This document shows, piece after piece, positions 50,797-59,590 of a DNA stretch of 64,000 bases (the stretch's first letter is position 1; every line of letters starts with the position of its first letter). The DNA is from DASRDS01 sp035570055 (GTDB taxonomy: Bacteria > Gemmatimonadota > Gemmatimonadetes > Gemmatimonadales > Gemmatimonadaceae). A program made the translations under genes and the position numbers. A model generated the notes under the pieces. The model was not told the DNA's origin, did no database searches, and saw nothing but the letters and a program-made list of their open reading frames with translations. The stretch covers positions 1-64,000 of the forward strand of contig DATMLM010000037.1 of NCBI GenBank assembly GCA_035570055.1, in the 5' to 3' direction.

Positions 50797-51156
50797 ATGC
50801 TGCTCACTATCGATACGAACGACCCTCGGCCGATCTATCAGCAAGTGGCCGATGGGATCAAAGAGCTGATCGCGCGAGGAAAGCTGGCCGAGGGCACGCC
50901 GCTGCCGCCCGTCCGGCAGGTGGCGGCCGACCTCGGGGTCAACCTCAACACGATCGCGGCCGCGTATCGCGCGCTCCAGGACGATGGGCTCATCGCCATC
51001 AAGCATGGCTCAGGCGCCGTCGTCGCGTCGCGCACGACGACGGAGCGCAGCCCGGATGAGCTGCTGCGCCAGTTACGCACGGCGCTCACGGAGCTCGTCC
51101 TCGCCGGCTTCTCGGCGCGGAAAATATTGACCATCGTGGCGCGGGAGCTCAAATGA
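50797..51156 (+). CDS. GntR-family regulator, YtrA subfamily
   Basis: The 119-aa product is a winged helix (RPIYQQVADGIKELIARGKLAEGTPLPPVRQVAADLGVNLNTIAAAYRALQDDGLI) with a short two-helix tail of the YtrA type and no ligand domain. ATG 50797 is preferred over an upstream 16-codon extension that would run through the operator. The stop overlaps the next start (ATGA). YtrA regulators usually head ABC-transporter operons; here the two following genes are membrane proteins of other kinds. Confidence 0.9.
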   Translation: MLLTIDTNDPRPIYQQVADGIKELIARGKLAEGTPLPPVRQVAADLGVNLNTIAAAYRALQDDGLIAIKHGSGAVVASRTTTERSPDELLRQLRTALTELVLAGFSARKILTIVARELK

Positions 51157-52100
51157 CGGACCCCGTCCGAGCGGTCGTCATGTTCTACGCGCTCTTCTGG
51201 GCGATTCGCATCAACGGCTGCGTCCGTCGCGGACGCCAGCCGCGGCTGCGAGGAGCGGACTGGTTCTTCAATGTCCACGTGCCGCCTGGCTTCTATGACG
51301 GACCGGGCAAGCAGCTCCTTCGTTGGTACTGGGTGCGAATGATGATCCCGTTCGCGGTCGACATCCCGATCGCGATCTGGATCTTCGGGTCCGGCCGACT
51401 CACACTGCTCGCCTGGCTGATCATCGGTCTGTGCGCCGTCATCCATGTCAACCATCTCATCTCGGTGGACCTAGCGGAGCGTCAGGCGCGCCCGTTCGCC
51501 GCTCCCGATGCCGAGCAGCCGGTCGCGTCCATCACGCTGTCGCTCACCCCTCGCCGCTTGCGCGACTACTCGAACCTGAAGCTCGAGCTGGTGCTCATCG
51601 TCACCACGGTCTGCGCGCTGGTTTTTGCCCACGATCACAGGGCCGGGTGGAAGGCCGCCGCGTTCCTCATCTATATGCACTTGGGTTTCGTCTACGCGAA
51701 GTGCGCCATCGTGGCCTGGCGCACCGACCACACTGAAGTGCACGAAGCCAGACGGAGATTCTACCTCACCAGCTGCGACTGGTACCGCGCGCTCCTGACG
51801 GCGCAGCTCGTCGCGAGAGTAAATATCGTCGTGTGGCTGGCGATCACCGTTGTCAGTACGGTTATCGTGGAGATCAAACGCAAGCAGTTGGCCACGCTCT
51901 CGGCCCGCGCCAAACCCGTGACGTTGCCGGATTTGCTCCGCCAATCCGAGATCGCCCGCTGGCCCATCTGCTATCAGCCGTCGGCGCCGCTCCTCATGCT
52001 CAAAGGCGCGCGCGGCTATTCGATCAACTTGGCGAATACGTTCGCGTTGGTCGGCATAGCGTACGTGACCGGCTTCGTGGTGCTCGGGAGGGTGCTGTGA
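51153..52100 (+). CDS. Polytopic membrane protein of unknown function
   Basis: The 315-aa product has about six hydrophobic helices (for example FAVDIPIAIWIF, LLAWLIIGLCAVIHVNHLIS, LELVLIVTTVCALVFA, VNIVVWLAITVVSTVIVEI and NTFALVGIAYVTGFVVLG) with cytoplasmic loops rich in Arg. I do not recognise a family and see no ATPase or transporter motif. It is coupled by ATGA to the YtrA regulator and by GTGA to the next methyltransferase-like gene, so it is the central product of this three-gene operon. Confidence 0.6.
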   Translation: MTDPVRAVVMFYALFWAIRINGCVRRGRQPRLRGADWFFNVHVPPGFYDGPGKQLLRWYWVRMMIPFAVDIPIAIWIFGSGRLTLLAWLIIGLCAVIHVNHLISVDLAERQARPFAAPDAEQPVASITLSLTPRRLRDYSNLKLELVLIVTTVCALVFAHDHRAGWKAAAFLIYMHLGFVYAKCAIVAWRTDHTEVHEARRRFYLTSCDWYRALLTAQLVARVNIVVWLAITVVSTVIVEIKRKQLATLSARAKPVTLPDLLRQSEIARWPICYQPSAPLLMLKGARGYSINLANTFALVGIAYVTGFVVLGRVL

Positions 52101-52750
52101 CGAGGGCGCGGATCGGAAGAATCCTGGCGGCCATTCTGATTCTCGTTCTGGCGTCGCTCGCCAAGCACGCGGTCGGCTATCAAGGGATGCCGTCGCGACT
52201 CCTGCCCTCGCTGGTCCTGTGGATCGCGTTCTTCGCCTACTGGGCCTATGCCTCGCGGAACTCCGCGCCGACCCAGAGCTCGGAGTCCTGGGGCTCGACC
52301 TATCTCCATCAGGGCGCGCTCGGCGTCGCGCTCCTGCTGCTCTACCTGCCCGTCCCTGGACTCAACGGCTGGTTCATTCCGGAGCGGTTTCAATTCGCGG
52401 TTGTGATCGGCGGCATCGTGCAGGTCCTCGGCCTTCTGTTAGCCGTCTGGGCTCGGCGACACCTGGGGCGCAACTGGGCGGCGGAAGTCCGGATCGGTGT
52501 CGATCACGAGTTGGTGCGAACCGGTCCCTATCGCTGGATCCGGCATCCGATCTATACCGCGATGCTCACCATGTTCCTCGGCACGGCGATCGCGTGCGGT
52601 CAGTATCACGCGCTGCTCGGCGTCGCCATTCTCTTCGTGGCCTATATAAGAAAAACCCGGCTCGAGGAAGAGATCCTGAGCCGGACTTTTCCGACGGACT
52701 ACGAGGCGTATCGGCGAGCGACGTGGCGACTGGTGCCGCCCGTCTTTTAG
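52097..52750 (+). CDS. Isoprenylcysteine carboxyl methyltransferase/PEMT-like membrane enzyme
   Basis: The 217-aa product has four or five helices and the C-terminal PEMT/ICMT signature: ELVRTGPYRWIRHPIYTAMLTMFLG (SAM-binding GPYRxxRHPxY) and YIRKTRLEEEIL, then FPTDYEAYRRATWRLVP. Bacterial members methylate lipids, small thiols or unknown substrates. GTG 52097 overlaps the previous stop (GTGA). The gene meets the convergent amidohydrolase stop at 52751 with no bases between. Confidence 0.85.
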   Translation: MTRARIGRILAAILILVLASLAKHAVGYQGMPSRLLPSLVLWIAFFAYWAYASRNSAPTQSSESWGSTYLHQGALGVALLLLYLPVPGLNGWFIPERFQFAVVIGGIVQVLGLLLAVWARRHLGRNWAAEVRIGVDHELVRTGPYRWIRHPIYTAMLTMFLGTAIACGQYHALLGVAILFVAYIRKTRLEEEILSRTFPTDYEAYRRATWRLVPPVF

Positions 52751-55700
52751 TTATTGCTCGGCGGGCCTCCACCAGTAGAGGGGCGGGATCTCGCGCTCGC
52801 GCGGATAGATCTCCTTGAGCGTCGCGCCCTCGTACAGCCGCCCGTTCTTCATGACATAGAGAATGGTGTTCGTGTTCCTGATGTCGTCGAGCGGATTTTT
52901 GTCGAGCACCTGCAGGTCGGCCAACTTCCCGACCTCCAAGGACCCCAGGTCTTTGTCGATGCCGATTGCCTGGGCACCGAAGATCGTCCCGACCCGCAGC
53001 ACGTCGTGCGGGGGCATGCCGCCGCTCGCGATCGACCACAGCTCGAAGTGGTCGCCGAGCCCCTGCAGTTGCCCGTGACCGCCCAGTCCGACGCGGCCGC
53101 CGGCGGCGACGATTTTCGCGGCTTGGGCGGCGACGTTGGGGAAGCTGTACTGGCTGTCGGCGAACCATCCCGGCCGCCGCAAGGAGCGGCGATCGACCTC
53201 GTCGTGCGGCGTGAAGCGCCGGAGCTTGGCGTCGTTGTGCACGTCGTAGTGCTCGTACCAATAATTCTCGGCCCACGGCCCGCCGTACTCGACGAGGAGC
53301 GTCGGCGTGTAGGTGATACCGCTCGACGCGACGAGCTGGACGATGTCTTTGTACAGCGGCATGATCGCATAGGCGTGCTCGCTGCCCGCGTAGCCGTCGA
53401 TCGCCTCGGTCATGTTCTTCCGGAAGTCGAGACCGCCCTCGAGCGTCGGGGTGATCCCTTGCTCCTTGGCTGCGATCAGCGTCCACTGGCGTTGCATCCG
53501 GTCGCCGACCATGTACTGCTTGAGCGTGTGCGTCTGGTAGAAGTCCGAGTAACGCGTCAACACTTCGCGCGCGTCGGCCTGGCTCGATACCTCGTCCGTC
53601 CAGAACACGCCAGGGCCCGTCGTGAAGATCCGTGGGCCGATCAGCTCGCCCGTCTCTACGAGATCGCCATACGTGAGCACATCCGTCGTGCTGGTCTGCG
53701 GGTCACGCGTGGTCGTCACGCCATAGGCCAGGTTCGCCAGATATTCGTAGACCTGCGATTTGTGGACGCCCCACGTCGGCCACATGTGGGCGTGAATGTC
53801 GATGTACCCCGGAATGATCGTCTTCCCGTGCACGTCGATGCGTTTGGCACCCGACGGGACCGTCACCGAGCCCGACGCTCCGATCGCGGCAATGCGATTA
53901 TTTGTGACGACGATATCCCCTTCGGGGATTATCTCGTCGCCCTTCATTGTGACAATGCGGGCGCCGGTCAGAACGACGGAGCCACTCGGGCGGTCTTTCG
54001 GCGCGACCATCGTGATGTCGAACCGCTTGGCCGTGTAGGCGTAGTGCGGCATCGCGGCCGTGTCGGCCTTCTTACTGGTATCCCCTTTGGCCTTTGTCGT
54101 CGAGTCGTTGACCGCGGCAGTCGCGGCGGCGAGGTCGTAGGTGAAAAATGAGCGACCCAGCGACCAGTACACGGATTTCCCGTTGGGAGACCAGCCGAGG
54201 AAGTCACCGCCCACGCGCGTGAGGCGCCGCAGCGGGACCGGGGCGTCGTCAGCGCTTTCGACCGACACGGTCGGCGTCTGGCCGCCGGTGATAGGAACGG
54301 CGACGAGATAGACCTTCCGATTTACGAGCGCGATCGCCTGGCTCGAGTCCGGCGAGATGACGATGTCTTCGGCTGGCTCCGGTTGCGGTTGCGGCTCGGT
54401 AAGCTGGCGGTTGTCGTCCTCCAACTCGAATCCCTTGGAGACGTAGCCCGTGACCTTGAGATGTACGCGGCGATCCGTGCCATCCCAACGCACGGAGACG
54501 AGCCCCTCGTTCGGGTCGTTGAAGTAGATGCGCGTGGTATCGCGCGTGAAATGTGGCTGGCCGTATGCATTCAATGGCGTGATCACCGTCGCCTCACCGC
54601 CCGCCGCCGGCAACCACACGAGCTCGAGGACCTGGGGGCCAGGGCCCGCGAACTCGTTCTCGCGCTCGGTGCGCTGCTGATGCGGACCGCGGGCGACGAC
54701 GAGGCGATGGCCGGTGGGATCGTACGCCAGATTTTCGTAGAAGGCCGTATGGCGGGAGAGTTTTTCCGGCTTTGCTTTCGCGACGTCGGTGCGAATGCGC
54801 CAGACATCTCCGCCGTCTTCGGACCACGTGACAAAGGCCAGATATTTCCCATCGGGCGACCAGCTCGGGGAGTATTCGCCGAGCGAGAAATCGGTCACGC
54901 GGCGTGGCCGGCAGGTGGTGCATCCGAGATCGGTGAGCCAGAGCCGATCGAGCGCGGTGAACGCGAGCGTCTTGCCATCAGGCGAGGGTCGCGCCTCGCG
55001 GATCTGCCGAACCGTGAGCACCGAGTCGTCGATCGGATACGCGAACTTGACGAGCGGGCCCATCTCGATATCGACATCGGCCGTGAAGGGGACGGGTGTC
55101 GCGGCTTTCGTCGCGACATCGACCTTCCAGATCTTGCCGCCGTACGAGATGACGATGGCCTTCGAGTCCGGAGTGAATGCAAACCCGGGCAGTATGTCGC
55201 GCGTGTAGCGCGACTCCATGTCGTCGCGCGTGATATGATCGACGAGCCAGACTTCGTCGCCCGACTCGAGGTCGCGCAGCTTGAGGCCCGTGATGCCGTC
55301 ACGCCGGGATGCGAACGCCAGCCAATGGCCATCGCGTGACAGCGTGGGTCGGATCCCGCCGCCAATATTGGTCGTCCGGACGAACGTTTTGCCGGTGACA
55401 CGGTCATAGACGCCGACCTGCCACGCATCGGACAGCATCTGGTTGTATTGGAACCGTCCGTGCTTGACCGATGCGTAGATGTATCGCGGATCCTTGCCGA
55501 ACGCAGCGCCCAGGTAGTTATCGAAGGGCGGCGGCGCGTTCGGCGACGGCGGAGGGCCGTCCTTTGGTGGCGTCGTGAGCACGATGCCCTTGCCGCCGGA
55601 CGCGTTCAGCAGAACGAGATCGTATTTGCTCCCCAGTATGCCCGTCTTGTTGCGCGAGACGACGAGATATTGGCCGTCGGGCGTCCAGGCTGGCGAGATG

Positions 55701-56095
55701 TACTGCGCGTCCTTGTCACTCGTGAGCGAGCGCGGATTGTGTCCGTCGGCATCGACGAGCCACAGATTTTCATAGCCCGTCCGATCCGTGACGTACACGA
55801 CGGACTTCCCATCGGGCGAGAACCGGGGCTGTCCGTCGAAGCCCATGCCTGACGTGATGCGCGTCGCGGTGCCACCCGTGATCGGCACCGTGTACAGGTC
55901 GCCGACGAGGTCGAAGACTACCGACTTCCCGTCTGGTGACACGTCGAGGGACATCCACGTTCCCTCGTCGGTCGTGAATTTCGTGTGCCGGGTCGGGAGG
56001 ATCGGGAGGCTGGTTTCCGGGGCGGTTTTCTTGGCGGAATCACCGCCGATGGGGTGCGCCGCGAGGGCGAGCGCGAGTGGCCATAGGATCAGCAT
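52751..56095 (-). CDS. Exported PD40 propeller-amidohydrolase fusion
   Basis: The 1114-aa product has a short signal region (LILWPLALALAAHPIGG), a long N-terminal PD40/TolB propeller (repeated SPDGK blades, about 40-690), then an amidohydrolase barrel: TIIPGYIDIHAHMWPTWG (His768), GITYTPTLLVEYG, VGLGGHGQLQGLGDHFELWS and GKLADLQVLDKNPLDDIRNT. The HxH site is present; other metal ligands are less regular than in dihydroorotase relatives. Such fusions are widespread in these phyla; substrate unknown. The 5' end overlaps the upstream lipoprotein gene by 56 bases. Confidence 0.9.
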   Translation of the reverse strand: MLILWPLALALAAHPIGGDSAKKTAPETSLPILPTRHTKFTTDEGTWMSLDVSPDGKSVVFDLVGDLYTVPITGGTATRITSGMGFDGQPRFSPDGKSVVYVTDRTGYENLWLVDADGHNPRSLTSDKDAQYISPAWTPDGQYLVVSRNKTGILGSKYDLVLLNASGGKGIVLTTPPKDGPPPSPNAPPPFDNYLGAAFGKDPRYIYASVKHGRFQYNQMLSDAWQVGVYDRVTGKTFVRTTNIGGGIRPTLSRDGHWLAFASRRDGITGLKLRDLESGDEVWLVDHITRDDMESRYTRDILPGFAFTPDSKAIVISYGGKIWKVDVATKAATPVPFTADVDIEMGPLVKFAYPIDDSVLTVRQIREARPSPDGKTLAFTALDRLWLTDLGCTTCRPRRVTDFSLGEYSPSWSPDGKYLAFVTWSEDGGDVWRIRTDVAKAKPEKLSRHTAFYENLAYDPTGHRLVVARGPHQQRTERENEFAGPGPQVLELVWLPAAGGEATVITPLNAYGQPHFTRDTTRIYFNDPNEGLVSVRWDGTDRRVHLKVTGYVSKGFELEDDNRQLTEPQPQPEPAEDIVISPDSSQAIALVNRKVYLVAVPITGGQTPTVSVESADDAPVPLRRLTRVGGDFLGWSPNGKSVYWSLGRSFFTYDLAAATAAVNDSTTKAKGDTSKKADTAAMPHYAYTAKRFDITMVAPKDRPSGSVVLTGARIVTMKGDEIIPEGDIVVTNNRIAAIGASGSVTVPSGAKRIDVHGKTIIPGYIDIHAHMWPTWGVHKSQVYEYLANLAYGVTTTRDPQTSTTDVLTYGDLVETGELIGPRIFTTGPGVFWTDEVSSQADAREVLTRYSDFYQTHTLKQYMVGDRMQRQWTLIAAKEQGITPTLEGGLDFRKNMTEAIDGYAGSEHAYAIMPLYKDIVQLVASSGITYTPTLLVEYGGPWAENYWYEHYDVHNDAKLRRFTPHDEVDRRSLRRPGWFADSQYSFPNVAAQAAKIVAAGGRVGLGGHGQLQGLGDHFELWSIASGGMPPHDVLRVGTIFGAQAIGIDKDLGSLEVGKLADLQVLDKNPLDDIRNTNTILYVMKNGRLYEGATLKEIYPREREIPPLYWWRPAEQ

Positions 56096-57605
56096 GGGAT
56101 ATAGGATACGCGCTCGCCGGTCCCCAGGAAGGGCTCCAGGTGTTGCTGTTCGTAAACGGAAGAGGCAATGTCATGCCCGTGTTGACATTTATGATGTCGA
56201 GCGCGGTGGTCGAGTCGTTCTGGGAGATGAGCCACTGCCCGTCCGGCGACCAATCGAGGCCAAAGTCGTAGTTGTTGCCTTTGACGACGCGATTGCCGGA
56301 GCCATCGGACTGAATGATGTCGATGGGGCCCCCACCACCCTGGCTGATCGCCAGGTAAGCAATGGAGGCGCTGTTCGGCGCCCATCGCGGGGCAAACCCG
56401 TGCACGGGAAACGCGGTTTCGGCGCTCGAGGCCAACGTGAAAACGTGCAGCGCGGAATAGGTCAGGTCCGAGTACACCAGTTGCGAGCCATCGCTCGATG
56501 GACTCGAGGTCCAACTCCCATCCGTCCCCGCGATCGAGTCCTTCATGGTGCCATCGGGATGCGCGCGCCAGAGGACCGACGAGGAACCGCCTCCCACGAT
56601 GTCCGTCCAGTAGAGCCACGTGCCATCGCGAGAGAACTGCGGCCAGTAATGGCCAATGGCGCCGCTGTCGATCGTCGTCGTGGTCCCGTCACTGATGGTG
56701 ACGGCGTACAATGCGGCACTGCCGGTGCTGAATCCGCGGCTGCCCTGATCGTAGACGATGGTCTTTCCGTCGGGCGACCATCGGACGTTGCCGACATTCT
56801 GGACGGGCAACACGCGGGCCTGACTGCCATCGAGGTTCGAGACCACGATGCCGGAGTCGTTGCCAAACGCAATCGTGCCCTGAGGCACGACCGATATTTT
56901 CGTGGTGTCCGGGGGCGCGCCGCGTGCCGTGGCGCTCACGGCCGCCAGGCCGAGCGCGGTGCCGGTCACGGTGGCGCCCGAGAGCGTGATCGGTCCACTG
57001 ATCATGTGATACGTGACCGTGTCGTTGGGGCGCAGATTGTCATACTGGTCGTATACGAACGCATGCAGCGTATCGGTCGCTCCCACCACCACGGCGGTGT
57101 CATTTTGCTTTTGCACGCGGATCGGTGCACCCGGAGTCGCCGTCTCCGGCACGGTGTCCACGATGCCGAACGCGGGCACGCGCACGATGATCGCCCCCCG
57201 TTGGGCGAACTGGTTGAGCCGCACGTACACTCTGGCCGCCCCGTTCGCGTCGGTCGTAACGGCGAGTTGCGGCGACGGACCGCCGGGGTACTGCGACAGG
57301 CTCGTGGTGTCGGTCAGCTGCAGAAAGGCAAAGTATTCACAGCAGCCAGACCCCGTATCGGTCGTCGACTGGAACTGGACGATCTGGCCAGCGGCCCCAG
57401 GTTCGTGCAATGCCACCACGAGCTCCTCCGGCAGCACGGACAGGACCGTGTCAGTCTGACCGGCTCCGAGCACGATCGACAGGCCGCGCGGCGCGACGGC
57501 GTTGCTGCCGCCGCATGCGGCGAGGCCGATTGTAACGAGCAGGAGTGACCGTAGAGACAGGCGCTCGTCACTCGTTCGCGTGGAACTACGCTCTCTCGCG
57601 GTCAT
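56040..57605 (-). CDS. Lipoprotein with Ig-like and PD40 domains
   Basis: The 521-aa product has a lipobox (LLLVTIGLAACGG), an N-terminal pair of Ig-like/Big-type beta domains (about 40-240) and a PD40 propeller (NVGNVRWSPDGKTIVYD and later blades, about 250-500). It is probably a surface or periplasmic binding protein that works with the amidohydrolase fusion, whose start lies inside its last codons. ATG 57605 overlaps the 5' end of the divergent binding-protein gene by 26 bases if that gene begins at 57580. Confidence 0.8.
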   Translation of the reverse strand: MTARERSSTRTSDERLSLRSLLLVTIGLAACGGSNAVAPRGLSIVLGAGQTDTVLSVLPEELVVALHEPGAAGQIVQFQSTTDTGSGCCEYFAFLQLTDTTSLSQYPGGPSPQLAVTTDANGAARVYVRLNQFAQRGAIIVRVPAFGIVDTVPETATPGAPIRVQKQNDTAVVVGATDTLHAFVYDQYDNLRPNDTVTYHMISGPITLSGATVTGTALGLAAVSATARGAPPDTTKISVVPQGTIAFGNDSGIVVSNLDGSQARVLPVQNVGNVRWSPDGKTIVYDQGSRGFSTGSAALYAVTISDGTTTTIDSGAIGHYWPQFSRDGTWLYWTDIVGGGSSSVLWRAHPDGTMKDSIAGTDGSWTSSPSSDGSQLVYSDLTYSALHVFTLASSAETAFPVHGFAPRWAPNSASIAYLAISQGGGGPIDIIQSDGSGNRVVKGNNYDFGLDWSPDGQWLISQNDSTTALDIINVNTGMTLPLPFTNSNTWSPSWGPASAYPISHADPMATRARPRGAPHRR

Positions 57606-58644
57606 GGCTCTCGTTCTGGGATCGGGGTGTGACCGGTTTGGTCGCGCTGCGATTACCATTGGCGTTGCGGGTCCATTGCAGCAGCCGTACGGCCTCATGA
57701 ACCTCCAAGGGGTTCAGCTCGCGGCCGGCGACTCGGTCCACATTATTTCGTGTGACGAGAATGGGGAAGAGGCCAAAGCGGTCGCCTGCGCGCAGAGTTT
57801 CGTCGACAACCCCTCCGTGGCCGCGGTCGTGGGGCACATGAGCTCCGCCGCGCAGCTGGCGGCCGCGAATGTGTACGACGGACGCCTGGTCTCGGTCGCG
57901 ACGACCGCCAGCTCGCCGTGGCTCACGGGCGTGTCGCCCTGGGTCTTCCGGGTGATCTCCAGCGACTCGACGAATGGGGCGGACTTCGCGCGGTTCGCGG
58001 AGACCCGGGGTGTTCGGCGGGCAGCGGTGATCTATGAGAACACGTCCTACGGCCGCGGGCTCGCCAACGCGTTTCGCCGGCAGTTCACGGGGACGCTGGT
58101 GGCATTCGAGCCGATCAGCGGCGACAGCGCGACCTCGTTCGAGGCGTACACGGCCTATCTCAAGCGAACCACGACCGACATGGTGTTCGCCGCGACCACG
58201 CAGGATCCGGCGATCGCATTACTCAAAGAAGTCCGGCGGCAGCGCGTGCCGCTGACGTTTTTGAGCATCGGCGGGAGCTCGTGGTCGAGCGCGGTGGCCG
58301 ATAGCGCGTTGTCCGAGGGGATCTATCTCGGGACACCCTTCGACACCAAGATCGATCGGCCCCAGGTGCAAGCGTTCGTGCAGGCGTTTCAGGCCAAGTT
58401 TCACCGCACGCCCGATGGCGACGCGGCGCTCGCTTACGATGCGACCATGCTGGTCGTGCGCGCGATTCGCGCCGTGGGCACGAATCGCGGCACGATTCGC
58501 GAGTATCTGCACGACTTGACCGTCCAACGGGCCGTCGAGGGCGTGACCGGCCCGGTGGCGTTTGCCGCGACGGGAGATCCGACCGGCCGCAGCTTCGTGT
58601 TTCTCAAAGCCCACCGCGGGCGGTTCGAGGCGCTCAGTCGGTAG
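57580..58644 (+). CDS. Branched-chain-amino-acid-type substrate-binding lipoprotein
   Basis: The 354-aa product has the type-1 periplasmic binding fold of the LivJ family: ITIGVAGPLQQPYGLMNLQGVQLAA, VVGHMSSAAQLAAANVYDG, FARFAETRGVRRAAVIYENTSYGRGLANAFRR, ALAYDATMLVVRAIRAVG. A lipobox (LGSGCDRF) follows a start at GTG 57580; ATG 57604 would leave too short a signal. No permease or ATPase is near, so it may serve as a sensor or use a distant transporter. Convergent with the MBL gene, 11-base overlap. Confidence 0.85.
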   Translation: MELRSLAVMALVLGSGCDRFGRAAITIGVAGPLQQPYGLMNLQGVQLAAGDSVHIISCDENGEEAKAVACAQSFVDNPSVAAVVGHMSSAAQLAAANVYDGRLVSVATTASSPWLTGVSPWVFRVISSDSTNGADFARFAETRGVRRAAVIYENTSYGRGLANAFRRQFTGTLVAFEPISGDSATSFEAYTAYLKRTTTDMVFAATTQDPAIALLKEVRRQRVPLTFLSIGGSSWSSAVADSALSEGIYLGTPFDTKIDRPQVQAFVQAFQAKFHRTPDGDAALAYDATMLVVRAIRAVGTNRGTIREYLHDLTVQRAVEGVTGPVAFAATGDPTGRSFVFLKAHRGRFEALSR

Positions 58645-59467
58645 ACGGCTTGTAGGATACCTGGGCCGAGTACCTGAGGAGCAGCGGCACCGTCCAGTTT
58701 GGGTATTTCTGCTCCATCGCCGCGACCAGCGCGTTGGCGTCGGGTGATGACGCTCGGGCGGCCTCGAAATCGGTCAGATATTGGTCCATCGTCTGAACCA
58801 CATCCGGGGTGTCCGTCGCATCCGGACTCTTGTGGCCGGCAATGACGGTCGTTGGGTGCAGCGCCGCGATGCGCGCGAGTGATTGATGCCAGCGGACGCG
58901 TGACTTGGCGTCGGAGGCCGCCAACCACGGATGAACTTTATTAAAGACAATGTCGCCCGTGATCACGGTGTGGAGCGACGGGATCCAGATGAAACTGTTC
59001 GTCGGGCGCAGGACATCGCCTTGCTCATCCGGGTGGATCTCGATCCGCTGTCCGTCGACGGTCAGCGTCGTGCTCGGCAACACCGAGGGCGTGACGAGAC
59101 TGTCCGGCGCTTCCTGCGGCATCCCTTTCTTCGCGCCGGCGAAGAATTTCGGCCCGGTTTTCTTGAACTCCTCGATCGCCGCAGCGGTCATGTACACCGG
59201 CGTGCCGGGAAATTTCTCGACGAACGGCGCGACGCCGAAGTAGTGATCTTCATCGGGATGCGTAATGAAGATGGCTTTGAGATGCGTCCCCATGGCCGCG
59301 ACCGCAGCGGCTTCTTTCTCGGCGTCACTTCGACGGAGGCCGGCATCGACGAGGATCGCCTCGGTGCGTCCGACGATCAGCTCGGAGTTGACGTTGTACG
59401 CCATCGTGTCGTTGGCCGGGAATTGCGCGATGTGGAGCGCCCCGGCGGCGAGCGCTTGTAGGAGCAT
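58634..59467 (-). CDS. MBL-fold hydrolase with variant metal motif
   Basis: The 277-aa product keeps the metallo-beta-lactamase pattern but has THPDEDH where HxHxDH is usual, so the second His is replaced by Asp. Other motifs (GDIVFNKVHPWLA, TVIAGHKSPD) are present. Such HxDxDH variants occur among quinolone-response and glyoxalase-II-like hydrolases. No clear signal peptide. The substrate is unknown. Confidence 0.82.
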   Translation of the reverse strand: MLLQALAAGALHIAQFPANDTMAYNVNSELIVGRTEAILVDAGLRRSDAEKEAAAVAAMGTHLKAIFITHPDEDHYFGVAPFVEKFPGTPVYMTAAAIEEFKKTGPKFFAGAKKGMPQEAPDSLVTPSVLPSTTLTVDGQRIEIHPDEQGDVLRPTNSFIWIPSLHTVITGDIVFNKVHPWLAASDAKSRVRWHQSLARIAALHPTTVIAGHKSPDATDTPDVVQTMDQYLTDFEAARASSPDANALVAAMEQKYPNWTVPLLLRYSAQVSYKPSTD

Positions 59468-59590
59468 GGCTCCCAGTTAGCGTCGATTGGCGGGCGCGAA
59501 CAACGCGCCTGACGCGAGTGGGCCCGTTGGCGTGATGAGTGGGCCCCTCGTGCGGTTGCCGTCTGCGCACCCGGTGCGCATGATACAGAC

